Origin: Beroe forskalii
Taxonomy: Eukaryota; Ctenophora; Nuda; Beroida; Beroidae
Reading direction: 5' to 3'
Assembly: GCA_011033025.1 (NCBI GenBank)
Contig: WFMF01000030.1
Coordinates: 496,001 to 560,000 of the forward strand
DNA length: 64,000 bases
Shown: in pieces, positions 20,569 to 41,292 of the stretch
Numbering within the stretch: position 1 is the first letter of the stretch
How the letters are laid out: every line of letters begins with the position of its first letter
Translations under genes and position numbers: made by a program
Notes under the pieces: generated by a model
Databases searched by the model: none
Seen by the model: the letters and a program-made list of their open reading frames with translations, nothing else
What the model was told of the DNA's origin: nothing

Positions 20569-22150
20569 TTAAAGGGATTCAAAGGCAATATCAAAATAAT
20601 GTGTCTTTAGTTTTTTCTTAAAAACATTTAGATTGTCACATGTTCTGAGCAAATATGGCAGTTTATTCCAGACAATTGGTGCAGCATAACTGAAAGCTCT
20701 TTCTGTTCTATTGAGTTGAGGGACCTTAGGAACATCAAGCAGAAAATAGTCACACTCATTCCTTAATGATAAACTTTGGGGCTGGCTTTTTACATGGAGT
20801 AGCTCTTTGAGATATTTTGGAGCATAGTTGTTTATACACTTGTATGCTAGTAAGGCAATCTTAAATTCGATGCGATACTTCACTGGCAGAAAGTGTGCCT
20901 CTTTCAGAAATGGTGTGACATGTTCCCATTTGCCAATTTTCTTACCAAACAGGAACCTCACAGATGCATTCTGAACTTTCTGAAGCCGAGAAATAAGACA
21001 ATTAGGCAGTCCAAACAAGAGTGCATTGCAGTAGTCCAGTTTTGAGAAAACAAAGCAATGAATAAGCTGTTTCTTTAGACTGAAACTCAATTTTGACCCT
21101 ATTGCTCTTAAGTTACGAAGGTTAATATAACATGATTGAATCATTGCATTGATTTGGTTTTCTAGCGTTAGATAATCATCAAATAGTACCCCAAGGCTTT
21201 TGACAACTGAAGAGGGCTTCACTACACCATTTGATACATCAGCATCTGGACTTATAACAATTGATTCAATCATTTGGGAATCATAGTAGTTTTGGCTCTA
21301 ACAATAAGTGCCTCTGTCTTGTCTGTGTTGAGTTGCAGATGGTTAGACATCATCCAAGATTTTATGTCTTCAAAGGCAATTTATGATTCGCGTGCTTCTA
21401 GTTCAGAAAAATCTTTAAATAATGGGTCAAATCTGATATACAGCTGGGTGTCATCTGCATAAAGGTGAATTAAAAAATCCATGTCTTTTCGCAATATATT
21501 GAAGTTCCTTGGTGTAGAGAATGAACAATATTGGTCCCAGGATAGACCCTTGTGGGACTCCAATAATGAGAAAACATTTATCAGATTTTGACTGGTTGAT
21601 AGTAACAGTAAATGATCTTTGGTTAAGATAGGACTTGAACCACTGTAGGACCACTCCTGTAATTCCATACATATGAAAAAGCTTTTTTAGAAGATTATCA
21701 TGATTGATGGTATCAAAAGCTGCAGACAGATCCAGCAATAACAGGACCACTTTCCTTTTGGTATCAGTGATGCATGAGATCATTGTACACTGCAACAGTA
21801 GCTGTTTCTGTGGTCTTGTATCGGTATGCACTTTGAAAATCAGCATGGAGATTATTTCTTTTTAGATGTTGCTCTAATTGTTTCTGCAGATTTTTTTATA
21901 ATCTTTGATAAGTATAAGTTACTGAATCGAATTTTATGTCATTATATCTGGGTCTTTGACTTAGGGGTTTCCAGAGCATTTTTCAGTAAGTCGGGAAATA
22001 TGCTATTTTCTAGAGAATTGTTGACAATGGAAGAACCCCAGTTTTGTTCCAAAACATTGACAAAAAATGCTGCTGGGGAATGGGGGGAGTTTGATGTTTT
22101 GGGGCATTCAAAATTTCAGTCACTAGTTTCAGATATTTAAAAAATTATCT
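20569..22150 (-). pseudogene. LINE-C reverse transcriptase
   Basis: Minus strand. 22150-21910 retains pre-palm pieces with stops (FPDLLKNAL, SNLYLSKII). 21890-21451 reads QLEQHLKRNNLHADFQSAYR then LLLLDLSAAFDTINHDNLL (catalytic Asp) and GVPQGSILGPILFILYTKEL. 21480-21381 reads FLIHLYADDTQLYIRFDP (YADD box). 21273-20569 is an intact 234-codon C-terminal part with VKSLGVLFDDYLTLENQI, RLQKVQNASVRFLFG and AFSYAAPIVWNKLP, which is the classic C-terminus of L2/CR1 LINEs. At least three frameshifts make it dead. Confidence 0.9.
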
Positions 22151-22507
22151 AAATGAACCTGAAAATTAGATTTTTCTGAATTTTGTTCTGTGATACTGCA
22201 AAGTTTTTATAGATTTTTTTTCTTTAAGAAAAAAACTTTCATTTCAATTTCTGTTATTTGAATTTTTTTGGATAAATCTTTGGGGTATATTTCTTTTGGG
22301 GTTTTGACAATTGAATAAGTTTTCTCATTTGACTTTGATTACAACCATGATCAAAAATTTTTTTCTCGTTTTCCTAATGACTTTTTGGCATGTTTGCGTC
22401 TCACCCATGCTACTCTTGAGCTCATTCGATTTTTCCCTCTTATCAATGCTGGCTTAGTTTTCCTTCTTTTCGTTTAGGCATTGATGCACTCAGCATTAAG
22501 CCACTTA

Positions 22508-23962
22508 CTTACTTATCATCAATGCTCCAAGAAAAGGAAAAGGAGGAGGCGTGGGTTTCATCTGGAACCTCAAAACTGTCAAGATAGTTAGGAATAATGT
22601 TGAAAATATAGTTCATTTAGTTTTAGAGCTGTCCTTAAATGGAAAGTTAAACTGATACTTTGAAAGGCTTTGTGTAATTTACAGAAGTACTCAAAAAAGC
22701 TTCTAGAAAAAAGTATCTTGAAACAAAGGGAATCCAAATTTTTTGAAGAATTTGATGACACTTAAATTGCTTGTCAGCTAAATCTGGTAAGCCCTTGATT
22801 TGTGGTGATTTTTAACTTCCATGTTGAAAACTTGTCTGATCCAGCTGCATGTAGATTTCTGTCTTTAATTGGAGAAAAGGGTTCATACAACATGTCAGTG
22901 GCTCTACTCATGTATCTGAGTAAAATTCTAGATCTTGTGCTCACAAAGGATACAAGTATTGACAGTATTGTTATTAAAGACAAATTCATAAGTGAAAACA
23001 CTGGTACCATCTGATCACTTTTTATTTGGTTTTTCAACTCCCTCTGTCCTGTTCCATGCATTGGAAAATCATGGGTTACCAAAAGTTAGAGAAACAGGCA
23101 AAATAGATGTTGACAAATTCAAAGACCTCAAGCAGAAGCTTCAGACCTATGGTTGATGCTTGTCCCAATCTGACTGTATTTATGACTCAATACTCAAGGA
23201 AGTTTTTTGATGAACATGCTCCATCAAAAGAAATTCATGTATCTAGAAAAATGAGTCTCCCTGGTTTAATGCCAAATGCAAAGATGCTAGAAGAGAGAAG
23301 GAAAGCTGAGAGACATTACAGCAAGAACAGAGACAACCCTGAGGCTCTTGAAAATTATAAAGAAAAGCAGATCGATGCTGCTATCATCATAGATACTTAG
23401 ATAGGACTCGGCATAAATATTTCTCAGATAAGCTTTCAGATGTAAAAGGTAATGCCAAAGCTACATATAGAGTTATAAATTCATTATTAGACAAGGAATT
23501 TGTAAAAAAGAAACTTCCTAAAGGCTCCTCTGATATTGAAACTGCAAAACGATTTAAAAGATTTCTTCTCTCTGAGAAGGTTGATAAAATCTATAAAGAT
23601 ATCACTGAGTCATCTGGAATCAATTTTGCAAATGGATGTGACTCAAAACCAACTGAACCTTCAGAAACTCTGTTAGCTATTTCAGGCTTTTAATGCCATC
23701 TGATATAAGGGATGTAATACAAGTCATGGGTACAAAATCATGCTCTCTGGATCCTATCCCAACCTGGATCTTGAAAAACTGTACAGATGAGCTCCTCCCA
23801 TTGATCAAAATTGTTAACTTATCCCTGCAAACTGGTTGCTTTCCAGGACAGATGAAGACAGCTCTTATTCGTCCTCTTCTTAAAAAACATAACTTAGACT
23901 CAGATGTTCTTGCCAATTATAGACCAGTGAGCAATCTTTCATTCTTGTCAAAAGTGATAGTA
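22508..23962 (+). pseudogene. LINE-B, 3' part: endonuclease end and RT start
   Basis: Resumes with INAPRKGKGGGVGFIWNLKT (endonuclease middle), PLICGDFNFHVENLSD (GDFN box) and ILDLVLTKDTSID (end of the domain), then ARMLEERRKAERH-like linker (KMLEERRKAERHYSKNRDN), SDKLSDVKGNAKATYRVINS, and RT block 1 (CSLDPIPTWILKNC, ANYRPVSNLSFLSKVI). The element stops there: the remaining RT and 3' end are absent at this locus. Frameshifts and stops are present throughout. Confidence 0.85.
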
Positions 23963-24998
<1,036 letters not shown>

Positions 24999-25124
24999 TA
25001 GATCTCTCAGAGAGTCACTATTTTCAGGTACATGTGTGCTCATGTCAGTAAAAAGCTGCTTGTTGTAGATTGAAAGGGTAGAAATAAAAAGGGCTGGTAA
25101 AAAGAGCCAATTTAAGAGATAATA

Positions 25125-26057
25125 GTGCGTTCGGAAAAGATTGTCACTTGCGATTTTCTGGAGAAACGGCTGCCGGGAATCACTTTTTGATATGAAATTC
25201 GTTTTTTTCAGACATTTTTGGATTTAGATAATCGGGTTTTACCGATAAGTAAATTTTCTTAGCCCATTCTACAGCGGATCTAAATTTTTAATTATTTGCT
25301 CCGCTGTACGAAACTGACCACAAATTTCGTTGTCAAAGAAAACGCGCTATCAACGGACCAAAGAAGTGAGAGATAATGAAAATGAGGATGTTGCAGCACA
25401 CGTGGATGCTAACCGGAACAAATGGACTGTTTTTCGTCGAGAAGAAATAATCCTAAGGGGTGCTTTGACCTCAAAAGGATATGGTCCAGATAGGGCAGTT
25501 GCAACTTTGCTCTGGCAATTGTCCAGAAATACAACATTTAAATTACTTGAAATCTTCGGTTATCGTGTTAGGCTATTAGTTCAGACCCTTCCGTACACGA
25601 GACAACCATTTTTAAGATTTTGACTAATTTTCTAAACATCAGAAACGTGTGTATTGCTAGCTGTGTGCCTGCATTATCGGTTACTGAACTGTTAAATTTG
25701 CCACTTTTTAGCTCTACTCATTATCAATAATGCAGGGTTAAATTGTACAGAAATTTGCCCCGGATGTCAACCAATCATCCTATTCTTTAGTTATGGACCT
25801 GAAGGCCCTGAATATGTCCTGAATAGTAAAATCGGGCCATAAAAACATGGTCTAGAAGAAGAAGAATTCGCCATACAGCGGAGCACCTGAAAACAATCAA
25901 AAAACAGGCTAGATGACCCACTCAAAAATCTTCGTTAACACTGAAAATTTGCAATTCAGTCTGGTAGAGACCCTAGTACTCGACTATGTTAAAATTTTGA
26001 TATTTTTGGTCATATTTCTCATTTTATGCCTGTAGTGACAATCATTTCCGAACGCCC
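25125..26057. mobile_element. 933-bp terminal-inverted-repeat element, TA duplication
   Basis: Left end GTGCGTTCGGAAAAGATTGT, right end (complement) GGGCGTTCGGAAATGATTGT, both continuing CACT. Each side is flanked by TA (25123-25124 and 26058-26059). This is the form of a Tc1/mariner-type non-autonomous element in the TTBK intron. It holds one 97-codon ORF (25330-25623) which I do not recognise as a transposase. Just outside it (about 25065-25112 and 26125-26215) is a second, looser inverted repeat (GGGTAGAAATAAAAAGGGCT, GGTAAAAAGAGCC), so the element may sit in or next to an older one. Confidence 0.75.
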
Positions 26058-27119
26058 TAGTATTTAGCTCTTTTATAGTACTGTTTCTATTCCCCAGCGC
26101 TCGAACAGAAAACAAAATAGTCTGTTACCGGACTTTTGGACCACACTTTTACTGGGCTCTTTTTTACTGGGCTTTTAACTTTTTATGCTTTTTCTACTCT
26201 TTTGACATATAACGTGGAATAAGATGTCATAGTTTACATAGTTAGAGCTTGAGATGATAAATCGAGGACCTTATGCACCTCAATGTAAAATGTAGAGGTC
26301 TCAACATAACTAACCTAAGATTATAAAGTGCATACTATGTTTTCGTCTTTTAGAAAATTACAAAAGTGGAACTAAGTAGGTACTGCTGTGTTACACAGCC
26401 TGTAAAGACTGTAGAGTACAGAATTGTTCAAAGTGCGTACACCGTGATTTAAACAAACTCGACACGCCTCGTTATCCAACTTACATAGTCTCGGCTTCGC
26501 CTCAACCATGCAAATTCCGTTATACTGTCACCACTTCCACAACGAACCGTTCCCGTGTCAATCAAGTAGCTCCAGCACTCTTATTGAGATTTTTGTGAGT
26601 GTATAAATATAACTCCGACATGTAACATTCTGGGTGTCGTGACACTGGGATTGAGAAAATCTTAACACTTCTATTGTCTTTCTACAGCTGCCTTATAGGG
26701 AATTATTACCTAAATAGCTGGATAAATACCCCTGCTTTTATGAAAAAATATGCAGGTACTCATACCAGCTCCTGGTGGAGTTATTTTTGGATACATCCCG
26801 GGCCGAGATCGCAGCCCGAGGGGTTTATTCAATGTAAAACCATGCTCCGCAGGTGAACCGTTGAGGGTTTGCACAAATGAAATAATATGGAAACGATAAA
26901 ATCACTGTTTTACATTCCATAAGTCATATTCCTACTCAACACCTCTGTAGAACCAAACCACTATTTTGAGCTCCCACTGTCCCAATCTCAATAGAACCAC
27001 TACTTCAGTATTTTGAGCTCCCGAAGTCCTCCTACTGCTGCCCAAGTGCTGTCTGTAGCTACATCATCTACGAAATATTACTGTACACACTAACCCTCAT
27101 TTCCTACCTCGTATATACG

Positions 27120-27300
27120 TGTACGTCAGCCAATGAGCGCGCACCACCGGATCTCGTGACATTCCCACAAGTGTCACGTGATACGCAGCCCGGTCACGTG
27201 GGCAGGCACGCGTTGCCATGGTTACTCCTACTTATATGTGTACTCTCGATGTGTATGCAAGCTGTCTTGTGATTCGAGAGTACTGTAACTGCCACTTAAT
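27120..27300 (+). promoter_or_regulatory. GC-rich intronic block with E-boxes and an X-box-like site
   Basis: Within an AT-rich intron this block has CCAATGAGCGCG (27130), two CACGTG E-boxes at 27175 and 27195 (20 bp apart), and GTTGCCATGGTTAC at 27212-27225, which is close to the RFX X-box (GTTGCCATGGCAAC). It could be an enhancer or an alternative promoter. The link to RFX, the regulator of ciliary genes, is an inference that fits a ciliary kinase. Confidence 0.35.
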
Positions 27301-28709
27301 TTGAGCCCATGGTTATTTTTAGTTGGTCCAAAGAGCCAAAGAGAGGGAGATAGCAGAAAATAATGAATAGGTGTATTTAACACAGAAGTTTAGATAATAT
27401 AGAGAACATATGATCTGGCGATGCGATGGGAACTTGGACTCATCTGATATATTCTATTCAAAAATAGAGCCAAAAAGATGCCCACACTGGGAGAATATCC
27501 AAATGTCGTAACCATTGAACCATCTTAGGTCACGCGTAGTGAGCCATTTAATTGCCTAATCGCTTAATTGATGGATTGAGTATATGCCCAATTGTTCTGC
27601 TATCGTCTTAGACTAAACAATTTGGAAAATAATTACCTGGCACAAAAAGAATGTAAATATCGTCTATCCCATCTAAATGAATATGACGAAAGTACGAACT
27701 GTACACGAAAAATGGCTTGTTCGACGCAATCAATTCACTGTTTTCAATCTCCCTATTCACGTTTTTCCAAACTGCCAACTGTTTTTGTGCAAGCCTTTAT
27801 CCCGTGGAAATATATCGTCCATCCCTTATGTAAAGATACTCTGAGAACGGGTAAGTTTTACAGTGGAACTCTCAGTGAAAGACAACCAGGACGACTTTTT
27901 ACTACCTCTATTTTTGCTGTTGCATTATCAATTGACGCTTAAGATGACGTCATTACTATACCTCAACCTGCTAAGTTGATGACGTTCAACTGCCTCTAGT
28001 TCTGCGCTTGGAGCTTACTATCACTACTAATAAGGCAATTACTTTTATTACTATATTTTCAAGTTACTAAGTTACCCCTGGTACTATTAAACTGCTTCTC
28101 GAGAAATAGTAAGTTCAGTTTTCAACTCTCGGAGCCAGGCTATAAAGTTAATGAAGCTGTGAAATTACCAGTGTAAACCAAAGAAAAACGCCTTTCTACT
28201 TTCCTGGGCGTTAAATTTCTTCCAACATAAGATCTATTGCTGGAAACTCGAAAATAAGGAAATTTACTGAATTGCTGTTCAGTAGATTTTTACTGAGAAT
28301 CAAAATGAAAATGGTGTGCTTATTGTTGGATTTCCAAGCCTGCCTCTAACAGAATTTCAAAAGTTCCATATGCTGCTATAAAACAGAGCGGTGTTCCTTA
28401 CTTGTAGATGTTTTTTAAGTATTCATCAAATGAAATTTGTTATTAATTGATAATTGATATACGATATTCTATAAATTTTCGTGTGATTTAATTTCATTAT
28501 CAGATCGACCTCGCAACTGCCCATATTTTGAATATATATGACTGGCACAATTTTAATAGAAAATTAAAAATCTTTCCAGACGGGTAAACCGACAAAGTTG
28601 GTTTGTAAACGAATTATTAAGTAATTTTGATATTTCGTTAGATGAAATTTCTAACTAGTTATAATTAATCGCTTTATTCGTCTTGAAATTATCCATTAAA
28701 TAATACTAT

Positions 28710-28772
28710 CAATATTCAATTTTCCTAAAAATCTTTCTACCAATATTCAATTTTCCTAAAAATCTTTCTAAA
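28710..28772 (+). repeat. 31-bp direct duplication
   Basis: CAATATTCAATTTTCCTAAA plus AATCTTTCTA occurs twice back to back (about 28710 and 28741). A small replication-slippage duplication in the intron. Confidence 0.85.
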
Positions 28773-30179
28773 GTTCTAATATATTTAAGATGTCTAATTT
28801 TGAACATGTTAAATAATCATCTTTCTCTTTCAGACGTAAACTAAATTTAAAACACATCACGATAACTTACATAAAACATACATAATGTCATAATAAAACC
28901 TGCTTGGACATCCTCCAACCTTGAAACGCTTATGAGAAGTGAGACGCTCTAAATTCCGTACATATATATTTTGAAAATGCCTGAATATATATCTATGTTA
29001 ATATATATATACCTGGGCTTTTGAATAAGATTGAAATTTTACAGCAAGTCTTTTGTGGTCCGTAGGGTGGACGTTATTAGGCGCGGACGTACAAAAGACG
29101 TCCCATTTTGACGTTATTATCAAGGTTTAACATGGGGAAATTGAAGACGTTTAGACTTTTTACCCGCTCGTGTCCTGTAAACATGGAGAGAGTACGGGCA
29201 TGTCTCAGTTTCATCAGAAAATGCTCTGAGGCTACATAGATATATAGCATACCTTTATATAAACTTAAGGTGGATCTGGACTTGGAGCTGAAGCAGGTTT
29301 TAGTTGGATGGATATGTTTGGTAAAGGACTAGAAGTAGAAGTATTGATTAGCCTGCTCAATGCTCATTTTACAAAATATGATACCTATTACCTATATAGT
29401 CGTGTTCGATAATCGATGGGGTTTTCAATGTGCAGGCCGTGGATCTATATTCCATCCATCAGAAGAATTTTGATGAATAATTCATCTTAGATTGATTGAG
29501 ATACAACCCAGTTTTTACATGAAATCTACGGACTTACAGCTTTTAATCGTATAATGCTATGATATTTGCTTGAAATAAATTATAAAACATCTGAACATGA
29601 GTCGTGTAGCTCATTCACCATAATACGTGAGTTGTTATATGTTAAAACAATGAAATATGTTTTAAAAATGTGTTGTTCCGAAGTTAAAAAGTTAACTGCT
29701 GTGTAGTGTGTATTACCACTGTTAATAAATTCACAAAATTAAAAAGTTAACTGCAGTGTAAATGTTAATAAATACGAATATTTTCGCACACTTTGTCAAT
29801 AATAAAACTCGAATGTGTTTATCAGTCTATATAATAATATACATGAAGTTGTATGTAAGTATGTGAACACATTACACGTGTTTATTTTTAGTTTAACAAA
29901 ACTAACATGTAAATTTCGTGATAGACTATACTTTTTATATGATCTGAATACTGACTCATGATGTTTAAAATTTGTACAACTGTACAACAGCTGTTTTGAA
30001 TTATTCGAGGTAGCATATGATGATACTGCTTCCATTCTGAACGAAAAATCTTGGATTCCATCAGAAATTTTCAATGAAATCTTAAGCCAAAATTTACAAA
30101 TTTTCTTCCATACTTTCAAGTTTAAGCCTATTTCTGCTATCTGTATGTATTCAACACCTCTTTTTCCTTGTAGGTTTAA

Positions 30180-38344
<8,165 letters not shown>

Positions 38345-38779
38345 TAGAGAAAATTATCACTAAATTCTCATAGCTTTTAGTCACTTTATATCGATCACTT
38401 TTCTTTATTCTAACTTAATTTGCGCTGGATTTAGTATTCTCTATTTTCGACTTCTAAGTTGAACCCGATACCCTGGTACAATACAATTTTCCCCTTACTT
38501 CCTCGTGAAATTGAGCTAAATTCTAAGATCTACCAAACTATAAATCCAGGGCATTTGTACTTGTGTGGCGTTCGTCCGATATAAATATCTACAGCTCTAT
38601 TATAGCTGAGTTCCATGAGTACCATGAATTTACTTCGGATATATGGGGAGGACGCTGCAGGAATTCGCTTGGGATTTTGGGAACTGTGAATTTAGCTGGA
38701 GTGATTTTGGTATACGGATTCGTTTGTAAATGCTGATATGTTCACGCTCGATGGAACAGATCATTGGCTGTTGAAGTAG

Positions 38780-38912
38780 TAAATAAAGCCAAGTCGGATG
38801 AAAATACGAGAATATTTGATATCAAATCATTGAATTTCATGCAGGAAAAGAAACTCCAGATCTGAAAATACGGAAATATTTGATATCAAATTATTGAATT
38901 TTATGCAGGATG
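38780..38912 (+). repeat. ~65-bp direct duplication in the intron
   Basis: AATATTTGATATCAAATCAT then TGAATTTCATGCAGGA near 38810 recurs as AATATTTGATATCAAATTAT then TGAATTTTATGCAGGA near 38876, just before the acceptor of exon iv. Each copy contains its own ATGCAG|GA acceptor-like site. Confidence 0.8.
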
Positions 38913-38934
38913 ATAAAATCCGCACTTTTCCCAG

Positions 38935-39060
38935 GAAGCCGTGGGGGAAATGAAGATGAACTGCGACATGGCTTCGCTTATCAAGAAGCTGCCTCCGGAA
39001 TTCAACAAGATCCTCGAGTACATCCAGACTTTAGATTATTTTGCTGCCCCTAACTATAAG
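38935..39060 (+). CDS. TTBK kinase exon iv: C-lobe
   Basis: 126 bp, 42 codons, phase 0 both sides. Acceptor CTTTTCCCAG|GAA, donor TATAAG|GTATGG. It encodes EAVGEMKMNCDMASLIKKLP then PEFNKILEYIQTLDYFAAPN and YK. LP-x-E-F-x-x-x-L-x-x-I-x-x-L-D-Y-F-x-x-P-(D/N)-Y is the late kinase C-lobe of TTBKs. Confidence 0.92.
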
Positions 39061-39708
39061 GTATGGAGTTGAACTTGATGAATTTTACATTAATAATAAC
39101 AAGAAAATGCTATTGAAGTCTATATTAAATATTTTTTACCCAATGCTTTTGTGGTTATTTGGTCAAAGGATCGGTTTGCTGTCAAACTGTCAATTTTGGG
39201 AATACCACCTTTGCCCAGAACATAACACCAGCAATACCCCAATAATACCCATCTTCCATATAATAACCCAAATCATAGACTCCTGAGATGTTAAACTGAC
39301 ATTCAACTTTAATTACAAAACGCATTCGATACGCTCCCGACGTGTGAGTGTGCGAGGGCATCCTAACCCCATAATGGGTATAATGCGTATTTTAATATTT
39401 TAAACTGCAAATCACTGTGGGATTACCGTATAATATTATAGTGTATTCAGAGCAGCTACAGGGTGAAGTGAGTTGATATGTCCGGGAAAGTATTGACTTC
39501 TTTAAGCCGTGGGGCAGGGTTTATTAATTTATTACTTTATTACAACGGCCGATCCTCGTGAACTCTTTCGAATTCATAGAATAATCCATATTCCGCTTTC
39601 TTAACCTAAAAGCTGCTGACTGCCCAATTCATGAGATTATTTACTGATTATTTCAATCTTTGGATTGTGAGCACAGCATTCCCAACGTAACATTCTGTGT
39701 CCTCTCAG

Positions 39709-39784
39709 CAACTGGAGCAGTGGTTCAAAGCACCAATAAAACGGAAGCATGTTCGAGAAAGTGATCCGTATGATTGGGAGAAAG
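39709..39784 (+). CDS. TTBK exon v: end of the kinase domain
   Basis: 76 bp, phase 0 to 1. Acceptor GTCCTCTCAG|CAA, donor GAGAAAG|GTGGGT. It encodes QLEQWFKAPIKRKHVRESDP then YDWEK. The family ends with SVFENSMK...DPFDWEK here, so the tail DPYDWEK fits, but the first half (LEQWFKAPIKRKH) differs from vertebrate TTBKs. Confidence 0.85.
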
Positions 39785-39967
39785 GTGGGTGGAAACATCT
39801 TTCATGATTAAAAACATAGATATTTTGAATTTTCTTCTTTTCTTTCAACCCAAAAATCCATGTGTTTAAAATCTCTGAATCCATCATTTCAGCGAATTTT
39901 CTGATTTTCAACCTGTGAACATTTTTCTTCCTAATATCTTCCAACATAATATATTCATTTATCCCAG

Positions 39968-40073
39968 GTTGTGGAGATGGAAGTCTTACTACGACCACAA
40001 CCACGACCCCTAACCTGGTACCAGATAACAACGTTATCAAGAACAACTCTCCTGGGTTCACTGGATCCCCTGT
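39968..40073 (+). CDS. TTBK exon vi: post-kinase linker
   Basis: 106 bp, phase 1 to 2. Acceptor ATTTATCCCAG|GT, donor CCCTGT|GTGAGT. It encodes GCGDGSLTTTTTTTPNLVPD then NNVIKNNSPGFTGSP. Threonine-rich and probably disordered. Phase joins cleanly on both sides (G from g|gt, V from gt|t). Confidence 0.8.
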
Positions 40074-40349
40074 GTGAGTGGAATTTAGTGGAATTTTAGG
40101 GCATTTAGTGGTATTTTGAGGGCTTCTAAGATGGTAAATCACTCACTAACTTATCAGCTATCCCATCTATAATACTAAAATAAAATCCTAGATCGAATTC
40201 CTCTGCATTTAGCCAGCTTAGCCTCTCTTCCCCACTCTCTCGATTACTTCAGTACTTCATCTATTACCAGACTCTGTATGCTTGGGTATTGTCTACAATC
40301 TACATACATAGAATCCAGGCCATACATTGGTTTCTGTATCAGCCACAGC

Positions 40350-40460
40350 TCTTCCATACCGTTTGTATGTTTGTATGTATGGTTGTATGTATGTATGTAT
40401 GTGTGTGTGAGAGTACACATAATGTACACACGCACACACAAATGTACACGGCACACACGC
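40350..40460 (+). repeat. GTAT / CA microsatellite
   Basis: GTATGTATGTATGTATGTGT at about 40380-40405 followed by a CACACA-rich stretch to 40460. Long ORFs on both strands here come from the repeat. Confidence 0.85.
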
Positions 40461-41292
40461 CGAGCTTAATACCGTCCTCTAAACAGAACACACAAAACCT
40501 CTTGACCCTGCATTGTCTAGGGAAATGGCACGGTAATTGCCTAACTGGCATACAACGAAGGGAAGGAGTGCTCTATAATATAAAGATCGCACACGAATTA
40601 CGAATGGTTGAAAGTGACGTCATTATCAGGGATTAGGACAGTGAATTGATGATGTTAAGCTGGCTGTTAGTCGTGCGCGGCTCACCATAATATAATATCT
40701 TCTAAGCTACTATATGAGTGTGTACGGCTAAGGGAAATAGTCGAAGTTTATTCTGGGGAATAGAACTATAAAAAGATGGGGATAAGAGAGAATCTTCAGG
40801 ATACAAGTGGAAATAGGCGGTTGAACGGTTTGAGTTCACCATACTGAACTTTGATTATGTCGTCACTCTAACTCGTTAATTGTTCATGCTTGGTCTCCGA
40901 GATTGATGTCTCGCGTCATAATACGTTTTGTCCTTTGTAGTAAGGGATAAAATATTTTATTATTTACATAAATATGGGATATTTCAGCTGTACGATATAT
41001 ATCTTGACATCCCCTCAACCCTTTATAGTGGGCGTGTCTTAGCTACGGAAGAACCATAAAAAGAACAAGATGAAATAATGTTCACTTTTTAGTTTTTCAC
41101 GCTCTGTTACCGACCTATCCTTCATGTGGAAACGTTTTGACGAGCCCATCCTTTTACCGTGTTACACTGTGATCTAGTTTCAAAATATCAAATAACATCT
41201 AGTGTTTTAACTGTAACTTGCCCAGTATATGGCAAAAATGCCCGCACACGCCTTAATTTTAACCTTAATGTTAACATATCTTTTCCTTTCAG

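Larger units (their letters stand above)
17486..22507 (-). mobile_element. LINE-C, minus strand, inserted into LINE-B
   Basis: Read on the minus strand: RT from about 22150 to 20569, a 3' UTR with CGCTTTAGATGGCTGG near 20520, and a tail that reappears at 17525-17486 as AAGCGATGCATAAATGTAG then ATTATTTATTTATTTAT, typical of L2/CR1 3' ends (AAAGCG... plus short repeat tail). The tail abuts LINE-B at GFDI, as expected for a target-primed insertion. Between 17527 and about 20475 the tail is separated from the rest by further DNA. 22150-22507 is a degraded 5' extension with several stops. Confidence 0.65.

Noticed and set aside
20569..23962. Single LINE with 5' inversion (twin priming)
   Set aside because: The minus-strand part (to about 22150) and the plus-strand part both contain the SNL-x-x-LSK region of RT, so they are two separate copies; the plus part instead continues LINE-B at 17485.
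25330..25623. 97-codon ORF as a mariner transposase
   Set aside because: No DDE motif or helix-turn-helix that I can recognise, and far too short; the element is treated as non-autonomous.
40244..40636. ORFs over the GTAT/CA microsatellite
   Set aside because: Low-complexity repeat without a start context or domain.
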